This document shows, one piece after another, positions 32,880-41,097 of a stretch of 64,000 bases of DNA (position 1 is its first letter; every line of letters starts with the position of its first letter). The notes beneath the pieces are model-generated. The model did no database searches and was not told the origin of the DNA. It saw only the letters and a program-made list of their open reading frames with translations. The stretch is taken from contig CANFOL010000003.1 in NCBI GenBank assembly GCA_947448695.1, positions 98,674 through 162,673 on the forward strand, in the 5' to 3' direction. The translations under genes and the position numbers were made by a program. The stretch is from Burkholderiaceae bacterium. GTDB taxonomy: Bacteria; Pseudomonadota; Gammaproteobacteria; Burkholderiales; Burkholderiaceae.

Positions 32880-33190
32880 GTGAAGCATATTTTTTAGCCC
32901 TTGATAGATTTAAATTATTGATTTTATTAATATTTATTTTTTAGCCTTCTTTAATAAATGATTCAAGAAGATTAGGTAATCCACTTAATCGCTAATCCAT
33001 GCTAAGCGGAATTGTCCCAACCTCTAGATGAGAAGCATGCCATGCATGCTTAATCAGCTCAAAAAGAGGGCTCAATAAAAGGATTGAGCCCTCTTCAACT
33101 TTGAAAAAGATCTGCGATCAGGTAACCCTAAATACAATTGTGAGAAAAAAAACTGTTTAGAATAAACCATCCCATATTTCGAAAGCTGAC
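32880..33190. other. A/T-rich gap between groES promoter and the RraA-like gene
   Basis: This 311-bp stretch has no credible gene on either strand. Its left half is very A/T-rich. Its right half holds two hairpins: a 7-bp stem AAGCATG/CATGCTT at 33033-33051 and a long GC-containing stem at 33065-33094. The promoter of the RraA-like gene must lie in the last 100 bp, but I could not pick a convincing one. Confidence 0.5.
33065..33094 (-). terminator. isolated terminator-like hairpin
   Basis: The perfect 12-bp arms AGAGGGCTCAAT and ATTGAGCCCTCT surround a six-base loop. On the minus strand the stem is followed by TTTTT, a good intrinsic terminator, whereas on the plus strand the tail is only TCAACTTT. 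No leftward gene precedes it, so it could end a small RNA made from the 33100-33190 region or stop antisense transcription running towards groES. Confidence 0.55.
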
Positions 33191-33856
33191 ATGACAAACG
33201 GTTATTTAATTGCAGATCGCAAGCCTCCTCTAAGAGAGGAAATCAAAGCTTTAAAAGGTATTCCAACTTCCATCCTTAGTGATAGTCTCGGTCGTTACTT
33301 AGTTGCCAAGCAAATACTTCCGATCAATAAAACACCACTTCATATCTGCGCAAATGCGTTTACCGTTGAAGTGCGCTCTGGTGATAATTTAATGATTCAT
33401 AAAGCTCTTCAAATGATCATGCCTGGAGATGCTCTAGTGATTGCGGGTGACGGTGAAATAGATCGGGCTTTATTTGGAGAAATTCTAATGACGATTGCCA
33501 AAAAAAGAGGGGCAATTGCAGCCGTCGTGGATGGTGCAGTTCGAGATGTAGATGCTTTTGATCGTGAATCATTTCCATGTTGGGCAAAAGGTATCTCTTT
33601 AAGGGGTCCTTTTAAAGATGGTCCAGGTACGATTAATCAACCTGTCCATATCGGCGGAATGCTTGTAAATCCAGGAGATATTATTATCGGTGACATCGAT
33701 GGTGTGATTGCCATCCCAAGACATTTAGCTAATGATGCCATTCGCCTTGGTAAAGAGAAGCAAATTCAAGAGGAAAAAACTATTGCGTCAATACTTGATG
33801 GTAGTTATGACGATTCGTGGGTTGATAAAGTTTTAAAAGAAAAGCATGCTCTTTAA
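33191..33856 (+). CDS. RraA-family protein (HMG/CHA aldolase-like)
   Basis: This 221-residue protein has the RraA/dimethylmenaquinone-methyltransferase-like fold. Members include 4-hydroxy-4-methyl-2-oxoglutarate aldolases, oxaloacetate decarboxylases and the RNase E inhibitor RraA. The core contains GDALVIAGDGEIDRALFGE and AAVVDGAVRDVDAF, with the Arg-Asp pair used for metal and substrate binding by aldolase members, and later GDIIIGDIDGVIAIPRHL. The longer length and the TctC gene downstream favour a ring-cleavage or keto-acid role rather than RNase E control. Confidence 0.8.
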   Translation: MTNGYLIADRKPPLREEIKALKGIPTSILSDSLGRYLVAKQILPINKTPLHICANAFTVEVRSGDNLMIHKALQMIMPGDALVIAGDGEIDRALFGEILMTIAKKRGAIAAVVDGAVRDVDAFDRESFPCWAKGISLRGPFKDGPGTINQPVHIGGMLVNPGDIIIGDIDGVIAIPRHLANDAIRLGKEKQIQEEKTIASILDGSYDDSWVDKVLKEKHAL

Positions 33857-33915
33857 GATAGTATTAGTGGTAAGCTTTGGTAACCTTTAATGTACTGTGG
33901 CAAATTAAATATAAA

Positions 33916-33942
33916 AGGTGTAAGGCAAATGCCTTAGCACCT
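33916..33942. repeat. intercistronic hairpin before the second tctC gene
   Basis: The arms AGGTG-TAAGGC and GCCTTA-CACCT pair over 11 bp with one bulged G and an AAAT loop. The rightward tail is A-rich, not T-rich, so it is not a normal terminator for the RraA-like gene. It might stabilise an mRNA end or tune the downstream gene. Confidence 0.4.
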
Positions 33943-33964
33943 AAAAAACATGGGGACACAATTA

Positions 33965-34939
33965 ATGAACAATAAAAAAATTTTATGTTTTATATTTCTT
34001 ATTCTTTCAGTCTATCTGCCTGTCAATGCTCAAGAAACATTTCCCAATAAACCGATTACGATTATCAATCCGAACCCGCCTGGTGGCTTTGTTGATAATG
34101 TCGGTAGAAGTCTTGCGATTGCTTTACAAAAAACTTTAAAACAGCCTGTCCTCATTATTAACAAACCTGGGGCAAATGGATCGATTGGGCATGCCTTCGT
34201 CGCAAATGCCACCCCTGATGGATACACGCTCTTACTAACTTCACCCTCACTTGCTACTCAACCCGCAATTGATGCGCTCTTTAATCGCCCACCTTCCTAT
34301 TCACTTAACAAAATTATTCCACTTGCTCAGATTACTTCAGATCCAGCAATTATCTTGGTCAATCCAGATACTGGAGTTAAAACAATTCAGGAATTTATAA
34401 AAAAAGCATTGTCTAGCAAAGATCAACTCGCCATTGCCTCCTCTGGAACTTATGGTGCAACACACTTACCAATGGCAATGCTAGAAAATGCTTCGGGAAT
34501 TAAGTTAAAGCATATTCCAACAAGTGGCGGGGCTCCTGCAATTACATTAGCAATTGGTGGGCATGTCAATGCCTTAGCTTCAGCTCCGAGTGTAGCCTAC
34601 CCACAAGTACAGTCAAATCGACTTATTCCAATTGCTCAAACAGGAAGTAAACGCTCAGCGCCTTTTCTGGATACCCCTACATTAAAAGAAAGCAATATCA
34701 ATGTTGAATATTCCTTATGGACCTCATTGTTTGCCCCGGCTAATTTGCCTCCCCAAATTCAACAACAATTAACTCAGGCAATTAGGGAAGCTGTACAAGA
34801 TGAACAATTTAAACAAGCCATGCTAAAAGGGAACTCTATCCAATATTATTTAGATGGCGATGAATTTAATACTTTTTGGAAAGCTGAAGTTAAAAAACTT
34901 CAAGATACAGTTAAATTTATCGGCAAAATTGAAGAATAA
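33965..34939 (+). CDS. TctC/Bug-family periplasmic substrate-binding protein (second copy)
   Basis: This secreted protein of about 324 residues is a second TctC/Bug receptor. A signal peptide (MNNKKILCFIFLILSVYLPVNA) precedes the mature FPNKPITIINPNPPGGFVDN loop. INKPGANGSIGHAFVANATP and the domain 2 block follow. I chose the ATG at 33965 because GGGGA lies upstream and it begins a clean signal; an in-frame ATG 15 bp earlier also exists. It is an orphan without tctAB. With the RraA-like gene upstream it may serve uptake and cleavage of a carboxylic acid. It is clearly diverged from the copy at 15803-16777. Confidence 0.87.
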   Translation: MNNKKILCFIFLILSVYLPVNAQETFPNKPITIINPNPPGGFVDNVGRSLAIALQKTLKQPVLIINKPGANGSIGHAFVANATPDGYTLLLTSPSLATQPAIDALFNRPPSYSLNKIIPLAQITSDPAIILVNPDTGVKTIQEFIKKALSSKDQLAIASSGTYGATHLPMAMLENASGIKLKHIPTSGGAPAITLAIGGHVNALASAPSVAYPQVQSNRLIPIAQTGSKRSAPFLDTPTLKESNINVEYSLWTSLFAPANLPPQIQQQLTQAIREAVQDEQFKQAMLKGNSIQYYLDGDEFNTFWKAEVKKLQDTVKFIGKIEE

Positions 34940-34968
34940 ATCTAAATTAAAACCGAACTCATTAATAA

Positions 34969-35346
34969 CTAGATCAAACTCTTCAATATAAGATAAATAA
35001 GAATAACTAATTGAACCAGATTAATTACAACACTTAATCCATGTAAATAGCCAAAACGTTTTTTCAAGTCATTATCTTTTGCATCATTAATGCGAGGGGT
35101 TAAAACCCACAATGAAAATGCAAATAAAATACTGCACCCATAAGCTCCAAAAGTAATCATTTGATCCGTACTAGTTACCGCGGCAATAAAACAAAGCAAA
35201 CCTAAAACAAGATAGTATTTAGGGAAGAATTTTCTGACATAGGCGCTAGACCATTCTTTTGGTAAAACCGAGAAAACTGTTGGCGCAACTACAATTGTAA
35301 AAAAAATCATAATGCCAACTACTGCTGCAAGAATATATTGACTCAT
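34969..35346 (-). CDS. DUF4149 (TMEM205-like) membrane protein
   Basis: This 125-residue protein is almost wholly four transmembrane helices. The first reads ILAAVVGIMIFFTIVVAPTVF, with the FxxxVAPTVF pattern of the DUF4149/TMEM205-like family. The last is VVINLVQLVILIYLIL. The function is unknown. The gene stands alone, convergent with the tctC gene and divergent from the EAL-like gene. Confidence 0.75.
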   Translation of the reverse strand: MSQYILAAVVGIMIFFTIVVAPTVFSVLPKEWSSAYVRKFFPKYYLVLGLLCFIAAVTSTDQMITFGAYGCSILFAFSLWVLTPRINDAKDNDLKKRFGYLHGLSVVINLVQLVILIYLILKSLI

Positions 35347-35513
35347 TTATTTATCTCTAAATCGAAAAGTTCAATCATACGGGCTTCATAAAGCCATTGT
35401 GTAATCAAGGTTTATTTTAAGAATTTACCTACTGAATTATCAGCAAGCGCCTCTTTTCTAAAAGCACCCTTGTGGTCTAGACTCAAAAGAGTTAATCAAC
35501 ACTCAAGGAGCAT

Positions 35514-36314
35514 ATGAAAGATTCTCAAGGCATATACCACAACCTTAAACTATGGCTTACGAACAAGATGCATATTGAGCAACCGCAAAATAAAAACACA
35601 ATTTTTGAAGAACAACTGATCTTCCTAGATCCAATATTTGAAACTCAATCGCAGGGATTCGCTGGCGCTGTCTGTAATAATCTCCTGCAAAATAATCAAA
35701 CATTATATTTAAAGCAATTTAAAAATTCACTTGATAGTATTGCTTACTGGCACTGTCATGGTAGAGCAATCCACACTTTTCTACCTCTACCTACTTCTTT
35801 TTTATTCAGTAAAGAATTTCTTTGCGAGTATGAGCAATGTTTGATGGATTCTCAACTTCCAGTTGGATTAATTCGGGTTCCTCTATTAGATTTTAAAAAT
35901 CTAGAATTAGCTTTATTTAAAAATCAATTAATACAACTTCAACGTCTAGGATTAATCTTGGAGTTAAAAAATTTTTCCGGAAGTGACTCAGAATTAATTT
36001 GGCTAAATTCTAATTTTTTTGAGGGCGTTCACATTTCTATTGGGTTCGTAAGAGCAGCAATGATGACCTCTGTTTCAAAGGAAAGATTCAATGAGCTAAT
36101 GATCACTTGTAAGACTCAAAATCACCATACTTATATCGAGGGTATTTCTTTAGTTCATGATTTCAACTTTGCAAAAGAAAATGAAGTTGAATTTTGTTAT
36201 GGTCCACTCATGATGCCTCCAGTATCGAAACACCAACTATTAAAAATTACTATTAGCCAACTGAACAAATCCTTTCAATCGTCCCCCCAAAAGAATATTC
36301 ACTATGGGAAATAA
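35514..36314 (+). CDS. degenerate EAL-domain protein
   Basis: This 266-residue protein looks like a catalytically dead EAL (cyclic-di-GMP phosphodiesterase) domain. The fold pattern can be followed: a VGLIRVPLLDF strand, then LQRLGLILELKNFSG in place of the usual LDDFG segment, then YIEGISLVHDFNFAKENEVE, then FCYGPLMMPP in place of QGY.F..P. The EAL motif and the metal-binding acidic residues are not in their expected places, so a binding or scaffold role is likely. It has an AAGGAG ribosome-binding site. Two signalling genes follow after 2 and 12 bp, so it probably works with them. Confidence 0.6.
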   Translation: MKDSQGIYHNLKLWLTNKMHIEQPQNKNTIFEEQLIFLDPIFETQSQGFAGAVCNNLLQNNQTLYLKQFKNSLDSIAYWHCHGRAIHTFLPLPTSFLFSKEFLCEYEQCLMDSQLPVGLIRVPLLDFKNLELALFKNQLIQLQRLGLILELKNFSGSDSELIWLNSNFFEGVHISIGFVRAAMMTSVSKERFNELMITCKTQNHHTYIEGISLVHDFNFAKENEVEFCYGPLMMPPVSKHQLLKITISQLNKSFQSSPQKNIHYGK

Positions 36315-36316
36315 AA

Positions 36317-36937
36317 ATGCTTACAAAAGTATTACTAGTAGATGATCATCCCACGATGTTATTAGCTCTTCGAACCCTCTTTAGTCATCAAGTACCTTTT
36401 GATATTTTAGGATTTGCGCATGATGGAGAGTCTTGCTTAACCCTTACAAAAAACTTAGAACCACAAATGATTATTTTAGATTTAGACTTGCCAAAAACAG
36501 ATGGTTTTGATTTGATTAGTAAGTTAAAGAAGATGAATCCTTTAATAAAAATCTTAATACTATCCAGTCATGAAGAGAAGGTTTATGGAAATCGTGTTCG
36601 ATCTTTGGGAGCCCAGGGTTTCGTAAACAAATCCGCCTCGGGAAAAATTATTATTACAGCAGCTATTGCAGTCTCCCAAGGGTATACGTTTTACACAGCA
36701 AATACAAACTGTACTCATCATGATAGCGATCAAGATAAATTGGAGCGCATCTCTGATAGGGAATTTCAGGTTCTTAAATTCCTAGGTAAAGGTTTTAGTA
36801 ATTCCGAAATATCTGAACAATTACATATTAGTAATAAAACGGTTGCCACATACAAAAGCCGTCTTTACGACAAACTTGCTGTAAATAATATTGCTGATTT
36901 AATTAGTTTTTGTAAACAAAATAAAGTTTGTGACTAA
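36317..36937 (+). CDS. NarL/FixJ-type response regulator with LuxR DNA-binding domain
   Basis: This 206-residue protein has an N-terminal receiver domain. Acidic residues 9-10 are in LVDDHP and the phosphoacceptor is probably Asp55 in ILDLDLPKTDG. A C-terminal LuxR helix-turn-helix carries ISDREFQVLKFLGKGFSNSE and KTVATYKSRLYDKL. It lies between the EAL-like protein and the hybrid kinase in one tight operon, so that kinase is the likely phosphodonor through its phosphotransfer domain. The regulated genes are unknown. Confidence 0.9.
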   Translation: MLTKVLLVDDHPTMLLALRTLFSHQVPFDILGFAHDGESCLTLTKNLEPQMIILDLDLPKTDGFDLISKLKKMNPLIKILILSSHEEKVYGNRVRSLGAQGFVNKSASGKIIITAAIAVSQGYTFYTANTNCTHHDSDQDKLERISDREFQVLKFLGKGFSNSEISEQLHISNKTVATYKSRLYDKLAVNNIADLISFCKQNKVCD

Positions 36938-36949
36938 GAAAGGAAATCA

Positions 36950-38689
36950 TTGATCAACACAATTCGCTTTAATTCATTTTTATTAATCATCATTTTCTTG
37001 ATTGGACTATATGTCAATATCATCCCTGAACATGGGTTTGATTTTTTTGAACATCCTAAATGGGCATCATGGTTATTAGGTTTGTTTTTCTTACTCTTTC
37101 CTATTTTCATTTTCTTAAGTATTCGGTTTTTCAAAACATATCAATTGTTTTTAAGTTCTAAGAAACAAGTTTTTTCAATGCTAGAAATGCATCTTGATTC
37201 TCGAAAATTGAGTTCCGCTAAATCTAACATTGCTGCTACGATTAGCCATGAAATCAGAAATCCTCTACAAGCAATTATCGGCACTCATGAATTACTAATT
37301 AAAGATGAAGGGATCGGCAAGGAAAGTAAGGCTCTCATCCAAGGGGCCTATAACACCTCTAAATCTTTGTTGAATATGCTCAATCAAGTTTTAGATTTAA
37401 GCAAAATTGAGTCTGGAAAAATTGAACTAATTCAAGAACCCACCTCTTTAATTGAGTTATTAAATGATTTAACCCAATCTTTTCAAGGTCTTTGTGATAA
37501 TAGTTCAAATACACTCAAAATTCATATTGATGATCTAATTGCTCCGAGCCTTTTAATCAATAGTACGAGCCTAAAACAGGTGCTTGGCAATTTGATGTCA
37601 AATGCTATTAAATTTACTGATCATGGGATTGTTTTTCTTTCGGTCACTGTCATGAATGATACTCATGCTGATCAACTGATACAGTTTCAACTCATAGATA
37701 CTGGTTGTGGTATCCATGAAAAAGATATAGAGCGCATTATTCACCCATATGAACGATCTCAGATTCATCATTTTCATGAAATTCCTGGGACAGGTTTAGG
37801 ACTTTCGATTACATCCTCGCTTCTTCAATCAATGGAGAGTCACCTTCATTTAGAGAGTAAACCTAATTTTGGAACTTCTGCATCATTTCGATTGCGCTTG
37901 AAAAGAACCTCGTTATCTCCAATGTCCAAATATGCAGACTCAACACAAGTTCATGTTCATGATAATAAAAATTATTTTTTAGGAAAGACCGCCCTCATTG
38001 TTGACGACTACCCAGCTTGTCGGGAAATAATTAGTCAACAATTGAATTATTTTGGTTTTCACTGCCTTCAAGCTGATCAAGCACATGATGGTCTTCTCGC
38101 ATTAGAAAAAAACCATATTGATTTAGTCATCACCGATGAATTCATGCCCAATATAAATGGCCGTCAATTTTCTGCCATGATTAGCAAACACTACCCTAAA
38201 ATTAAAATTATGATACTTACTGGTGATTCGCAATTTATAACAAAATTAAGTGGCGAAGAAATCAATTTGATTAGTGGTTTTATGATTAAACCAGTCGAAC
38301 TGATGGAGTTATTTGAAGCATTAAAAATCATTTTTCTTCCAAATGAAGAGCACTGGGACTTCACCCATCTCCTTGAATTTACTAACCAGGATAAATTAGC
38401 AGCACACGCTCTTTTAGACTCCGTCCTAAAAACTCAAAATGAACTTACCCAAGAGATCCAAACTCATTTAAATTCTACAAATCTTTCTTTATTAAAGCCA
38501 CTGTGCCATAAGATTTTAGGGGGCGCCAAATTAATCGATGCCCATTACTTAATTCTTCATTGTCAAAAAATTGAAAACTCAGAATCAGATTTTCAACAAA
38601 TACTTATTCACCATCTTTATCAAGAATTGATTCGAGTCAATCATCAAATATTGGAGTTTCAAAATCAACATCATGCAAATATGATTTAA
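36950..38689 (+). CDS. hybrid sensor histidine kinase with receiver and Hpt domains
   Basis: This 579-residue protein has two N-terminal transmembrane helices (about 8-25 and 40-60) with almost no periplasmic sensor between them. The HisKA domain has its histidine at 100 (ISHEIRNPLQ). The HATPase domain has NLMSNAIKF, DTGCGI and GTGLGLSI. The receiver has Asp396 (VITDEFMPNINGRQF). A C-terminal phosphotransfer-like segment has His520 in CHKILGGAKLIDA. The layout resembles BvgS/EvgS phosphorelays without their large sensor. The start is TTG after an AAGGAAA ribosome-binding site. Confidence 0.88.
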   Translation: MINTIRFNSFLLIIIFLIGLYVNIIPEHGFDFFEHPKWASWLLGLFFLLFPIFIFLSIRFFKTYQLFLSSKKQVFSMLEMHLDSRKLSSAKSNIAATISHEIRNPLQAIIGTHELLIKDEGIGKESKALIQGAYNTSKSLLNMLNQVLDLSKIESGKIELIQEPTSLIELLNDLTQSFQGLCDNSSNTLKIHIDDLIAPSLLINSTSLKQVLGNLMSNAIKFTDHGIVFLSVTVMNDTHADQLIQFQLIDTGCGIHEKDIERIIHPYERSQIHHFHEIPGTGLGLSITSSLLQSMESHLHLESKPNFGTSASFRLRLKRTSLSPMSKYADSTQVHVHDNKNYFLGKTALIVDDYPACREIISQQLNYFGFHCLQADQAHDGLLALEKNHIDLVITDEFMPNINGRQFSAMISKHYPKIKIMILTGDSQFITKLSGEEINLISGFMIKPVELMELFEALKIIFLPNEEHWDFTHLLEFTNQDKLAAHALLDSVLKTQNELTQEIQTHLNSTNLSLLKPLCHKILGGAKLIDAHYLILHCQKIENSESDFQQILIHHLYQELIRVNHQILEFQNQHHANMI

Positions 38690-38723
38690 TATTGAATACA
38701 ATATAGGTACACAAGGAGACAAA

Positions 38724-39470
38724 ATGTCAAAAAAAATCATGCTAATTACTGGTGGCAGCAGAGGCATCGGCGCGGAAATTGCAAAACTAGCAGCAAATCA
38801 TAATTATCATGTAGTAATCAATTACACGCATAGCAAGGATGCTGCAAATATCCTTGTTTCAGATATCCAAAGCCAGGGTGGTTCAGCAGTTGCAATACAA
38901 GCAGATTGCTCAAAAGAATCTGAAATAGAACGTCTTTTTAAAGAAATTGATCAAATTGGAACTATGGATTGCTTGATTGCTAATGCCGGAATTATTGGTG
39001 GTCAAAACCCTATTTCGCAAACAACAGAAAAGCAACTAAAAGAGTTATTTGACATTAATGTGATTGGATTAATTATTTGCGTACGCGAAGCTGTAAAAAG
39101 AATGTCGACTGAACTCGGAGGGCAAGGGGGGAAAATTGTTTTAATGTCTTCTGTGGCGGCGAGAACAGGTGGTATTGCTCAAGAAATCCATTATGCCTCC
39201 TCAAAGGCAGCAGTAGATGGTTTTTGTTTAGGGCTTGCTAAAGAGGTTGGCAATGTTGGTATTCGTGTTAACGCTGTCCGCCCAGGATTAATTGGAACTT
39301 CAATCCACGATCTTCATGGAGGCATGGAAGTCATCCAAAAATGGGCTGCAGGAGTTCCTATGGGTAGAGTAGGGCTACCCGAAGAGGTTGCCCAAACCGT
39401 ACTTTGGCTATGCTCCGAGGCCTCAAGTTATGTTCACGGCGCACTCATTGATGTTTCTGGTGGACGTTAG
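38724..39470 (+). CDS. SDR-family oxidoreductase
   Basis: This 248-residue protein is a classical short-chain dehydrogenase. The cofactor motif TGGSRGIGAEIAK, the NAGIIGG motif, the catalytic Ser in MSSVAARTGG and the YASSK motif are intact, followed by the C-terminal DVSGGR. Such enzymes include FabG-like ketoacyl reductases and sugar dehydrogenases; the substrate cannot be assigned. A good AAGGAGA ribosome-binding site precedes the ATG. The stop overlaps that of the convergent hydroxyacid dehydrogenase gene by 4 bp. Confidence 0.88.
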   Translation: MSKKIMLITGGSRGIGAEIAKLAANHNYHVVINYTHSKDAANILVSDIQSQGGSAVAIQADCSKESEIERLFKEIDQIGTMDCLIANAGIIGGQNPISQTTEKQLKELFDINVIGLIICVREAVKRMSTELGGQGGKIVLMSSVAARTGGIAQEIHYASSKAAVDGFCLGLAKEVGNVGIRVNAVRPGLIGTSIHDLHGGMEVIQKWAAGVPMGRVGLPEEVAQTVLWLCSEASSYVHGALIDVSGGR

Positions 39471-40612
39471 TAGCTTCCAGGGTAAAGGATGCCTCGATTC
39501 ACTTGTCGAACATCCTTTACACCACAAAATGCCATCGTTAAGTCTAGCTCTTTAGCAATAATTTCAAGGGCCTTAGTAACACCTGGCTGCCCCATGGCAC
39601 CTAAGCCATAAATATAAGATCGTCCAATTAATGTTCCGTGCGCACCTAGTGCAAGGGCTTTAATTACATCTTGTCCTGATCGTATGCCACTATCTAACCA
39701 AATTTCTATTTGAGAACCGACCGCATCAACAATCGCAGGTAAAGCTTCTATCGTCGACGGTGCTCCGTCTAACTGTCGACCGCCATGATTCGAGACAATA
39801 ATTGCATCTGCGCCAACAGCTACAGCTAACTTTGCATCCTCGGAATCTAAAATTCCTTTAAGAATTAATTTACCGCCCCATTGTTTTTTAATTTGGGCCA
39901 CCTCATTCCAATCAAGGCTTGGATCAAATTGACTCGCTGTCCAAGCACCTAGGGAGCTCATATCATCAACCCCGTCAACATGACCGACAATATTTCCAAA
40001 TTGTCGATTCTTGGTTTGCAACATACCCAAGCACCAACTAGGTTTTGTTAATAAGTTAAGCATATTTCTAATGGTTGGTTTCGGTGGCGCAGATAACCCA
40101 TTTTTTAAATCTTTATGTCGTTGTCCTAAAATTTGTAAATCCAATGTAACAACTAAAGCTGAACAATGAGCTGCCTTAGCTCTTTCAATCAAACTACTCA
40201 CAAATTTTTTATCGCGCATGACATATAACTGAAACCAAAAAGGATGCCTAGTGTGTTTTGCTATTTCCTCCATAGAGCAAATACTCATCGTGGATAAACA
40301 ATAGGGAACACCAAACTCTTTTGCTGCTTTAGCCGCCAAAATTTCTCCATCAGCATGCTGCATTCCAGTCATACCAACAGGAGCTAAAGCAACTGGCATC
40401 GAAACCGGCTGATTTAACATGGTTGAAGCAATGCTGCGATCATCAATGTTGATGGCAACACGTTGTCTAAATTTTATTTTTGAGAATTCAGTTTCATTTG
40501 AGCGATAAGTGCCCTCTGTCCAAGACCCAGAATCAGCGTAATCGTAAAACATTCTTGGTGCACGTTTTTTGTGCAAGATTCTTAAATCTTCAATATTGGT
40601 AATAACTGTCAA
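39467..40612 (-). CDS. FMN-dependent alpha-hydroxy acid dehydrogenase (LldD-like)
   Basis: This 381-residue protein belongs to the family of L-lactate dehydrogenase LldD, glycolate oxidase and mandelate dehydrogenase. The TIM-barrel motifs are intact: MPVALAPVGMTGMQHADGE, FQLYVMRD, LKGILDSEDA and the catalytic VSNHGGRQLDGAP with its histidine and arginine. L-lactate is the likeliest substrate, but related 2-hydroxy acids are possible. The HU-like gene lies 50 bp upstream on the same strand. Confidence 0.87.
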   Translation of the reverse strand: MTVITNIEDLRILHKKRAPRMFYDYADSGSWTEGTYRSNETEFSKIKFRQRVAINIDDRSIASTMLNQPVSMPVALAPVGMTGMQHADGEILAAKAAKEFGVPYCLSTMSICSMEEIAKHTRHPFWFQLYVMRDKKFVSSLIERAKAAHCSALVVTLDLQILGQRHKDLKNGLSAPPKPTIRNMLNLLTKPSWCLGMLQTKNRQFGNIVGHVDGVDDMSSLGAWTASQFDPSLDWNEVAQIKKQWGGKLILKGILDSEDAKLAVAVGADAIIVSNHGGRQLDGAPSTIEALPAIVDAVGSQIEIWLDSGIRSGQDVIKALALGAHGTLIGRSYIYGLGAMGQPGVTKALEIIAKELDLTMAFCGVKDVRQVNRGILYPGSY

Positions 40613-40662
40613 GATTACTCCTTTTTGAATGCTCTTAAATTCAAAGCTAATTCATAGGAATT

Positions 40663-40947
40663 TTAATCGATTAAGTGGTTCACTTGATCTTTAAATGATT
40701 TTCCAGGAATAAAACGAATTGCCATAGAAGGTTCGATTGCAATTGGAACACCTGTTTTCGGATTTCTTCCAACTCTTGCCGATCTTGCTTTAACCGTGAG
40801 AGTGCCAAATCCTGATAATTGAACCGAATCAAGATTGATTAATTGTTTTTCTATAATTTCTAACATTACCTTTAAAACTTCTTCACCTTTGGCATAGGGA
40901 ATATCCGCACCTAATGCAATTGCCTCCGCAAGATGATTTTTTTTCAT
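40663..40947 (-). CDS. HU/IHF-family DNA-binding protein
   Basis: This 94-residue protein is a small nucleoid protein. The helical N terminus is followed by the family block LSGFGTLTVKARSARVGRNP, then the DNA-embracing arm with KTGVPIAIEP and the C-terminal strand and helix IRFIPGKSFKDQVN. The arm keeps the proline tip of HU and IHF. HU-beta, IHF-alpha or a paralogue cannot be separated by eye; the N-terminal insertion GADIPYAKGEE is atypical. Confidence 0.85.
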   Translation of the reverse strand: MKKNHLAEAIALGADIPYAKGEEVLKVMLEIIEKQLINLDSVQLSGFGTLTVKARSARVGRNPKTGVPIAIEPSMAIRFIPGKSFKDQVNHLID

Positions 40948-41097
40948 AATCTAACTCTTCATTTATTATTAATTTCATCCTATCAAACTTTTGTAAGAGT
41001 TACAAAGAACTTTTTATGTTTTTTCGAAATTTAGTACCAAATAACTTCAGAAAAGTATCTTAAACTAGTTGCTTGACACATATACCCCTTTAAGCAA

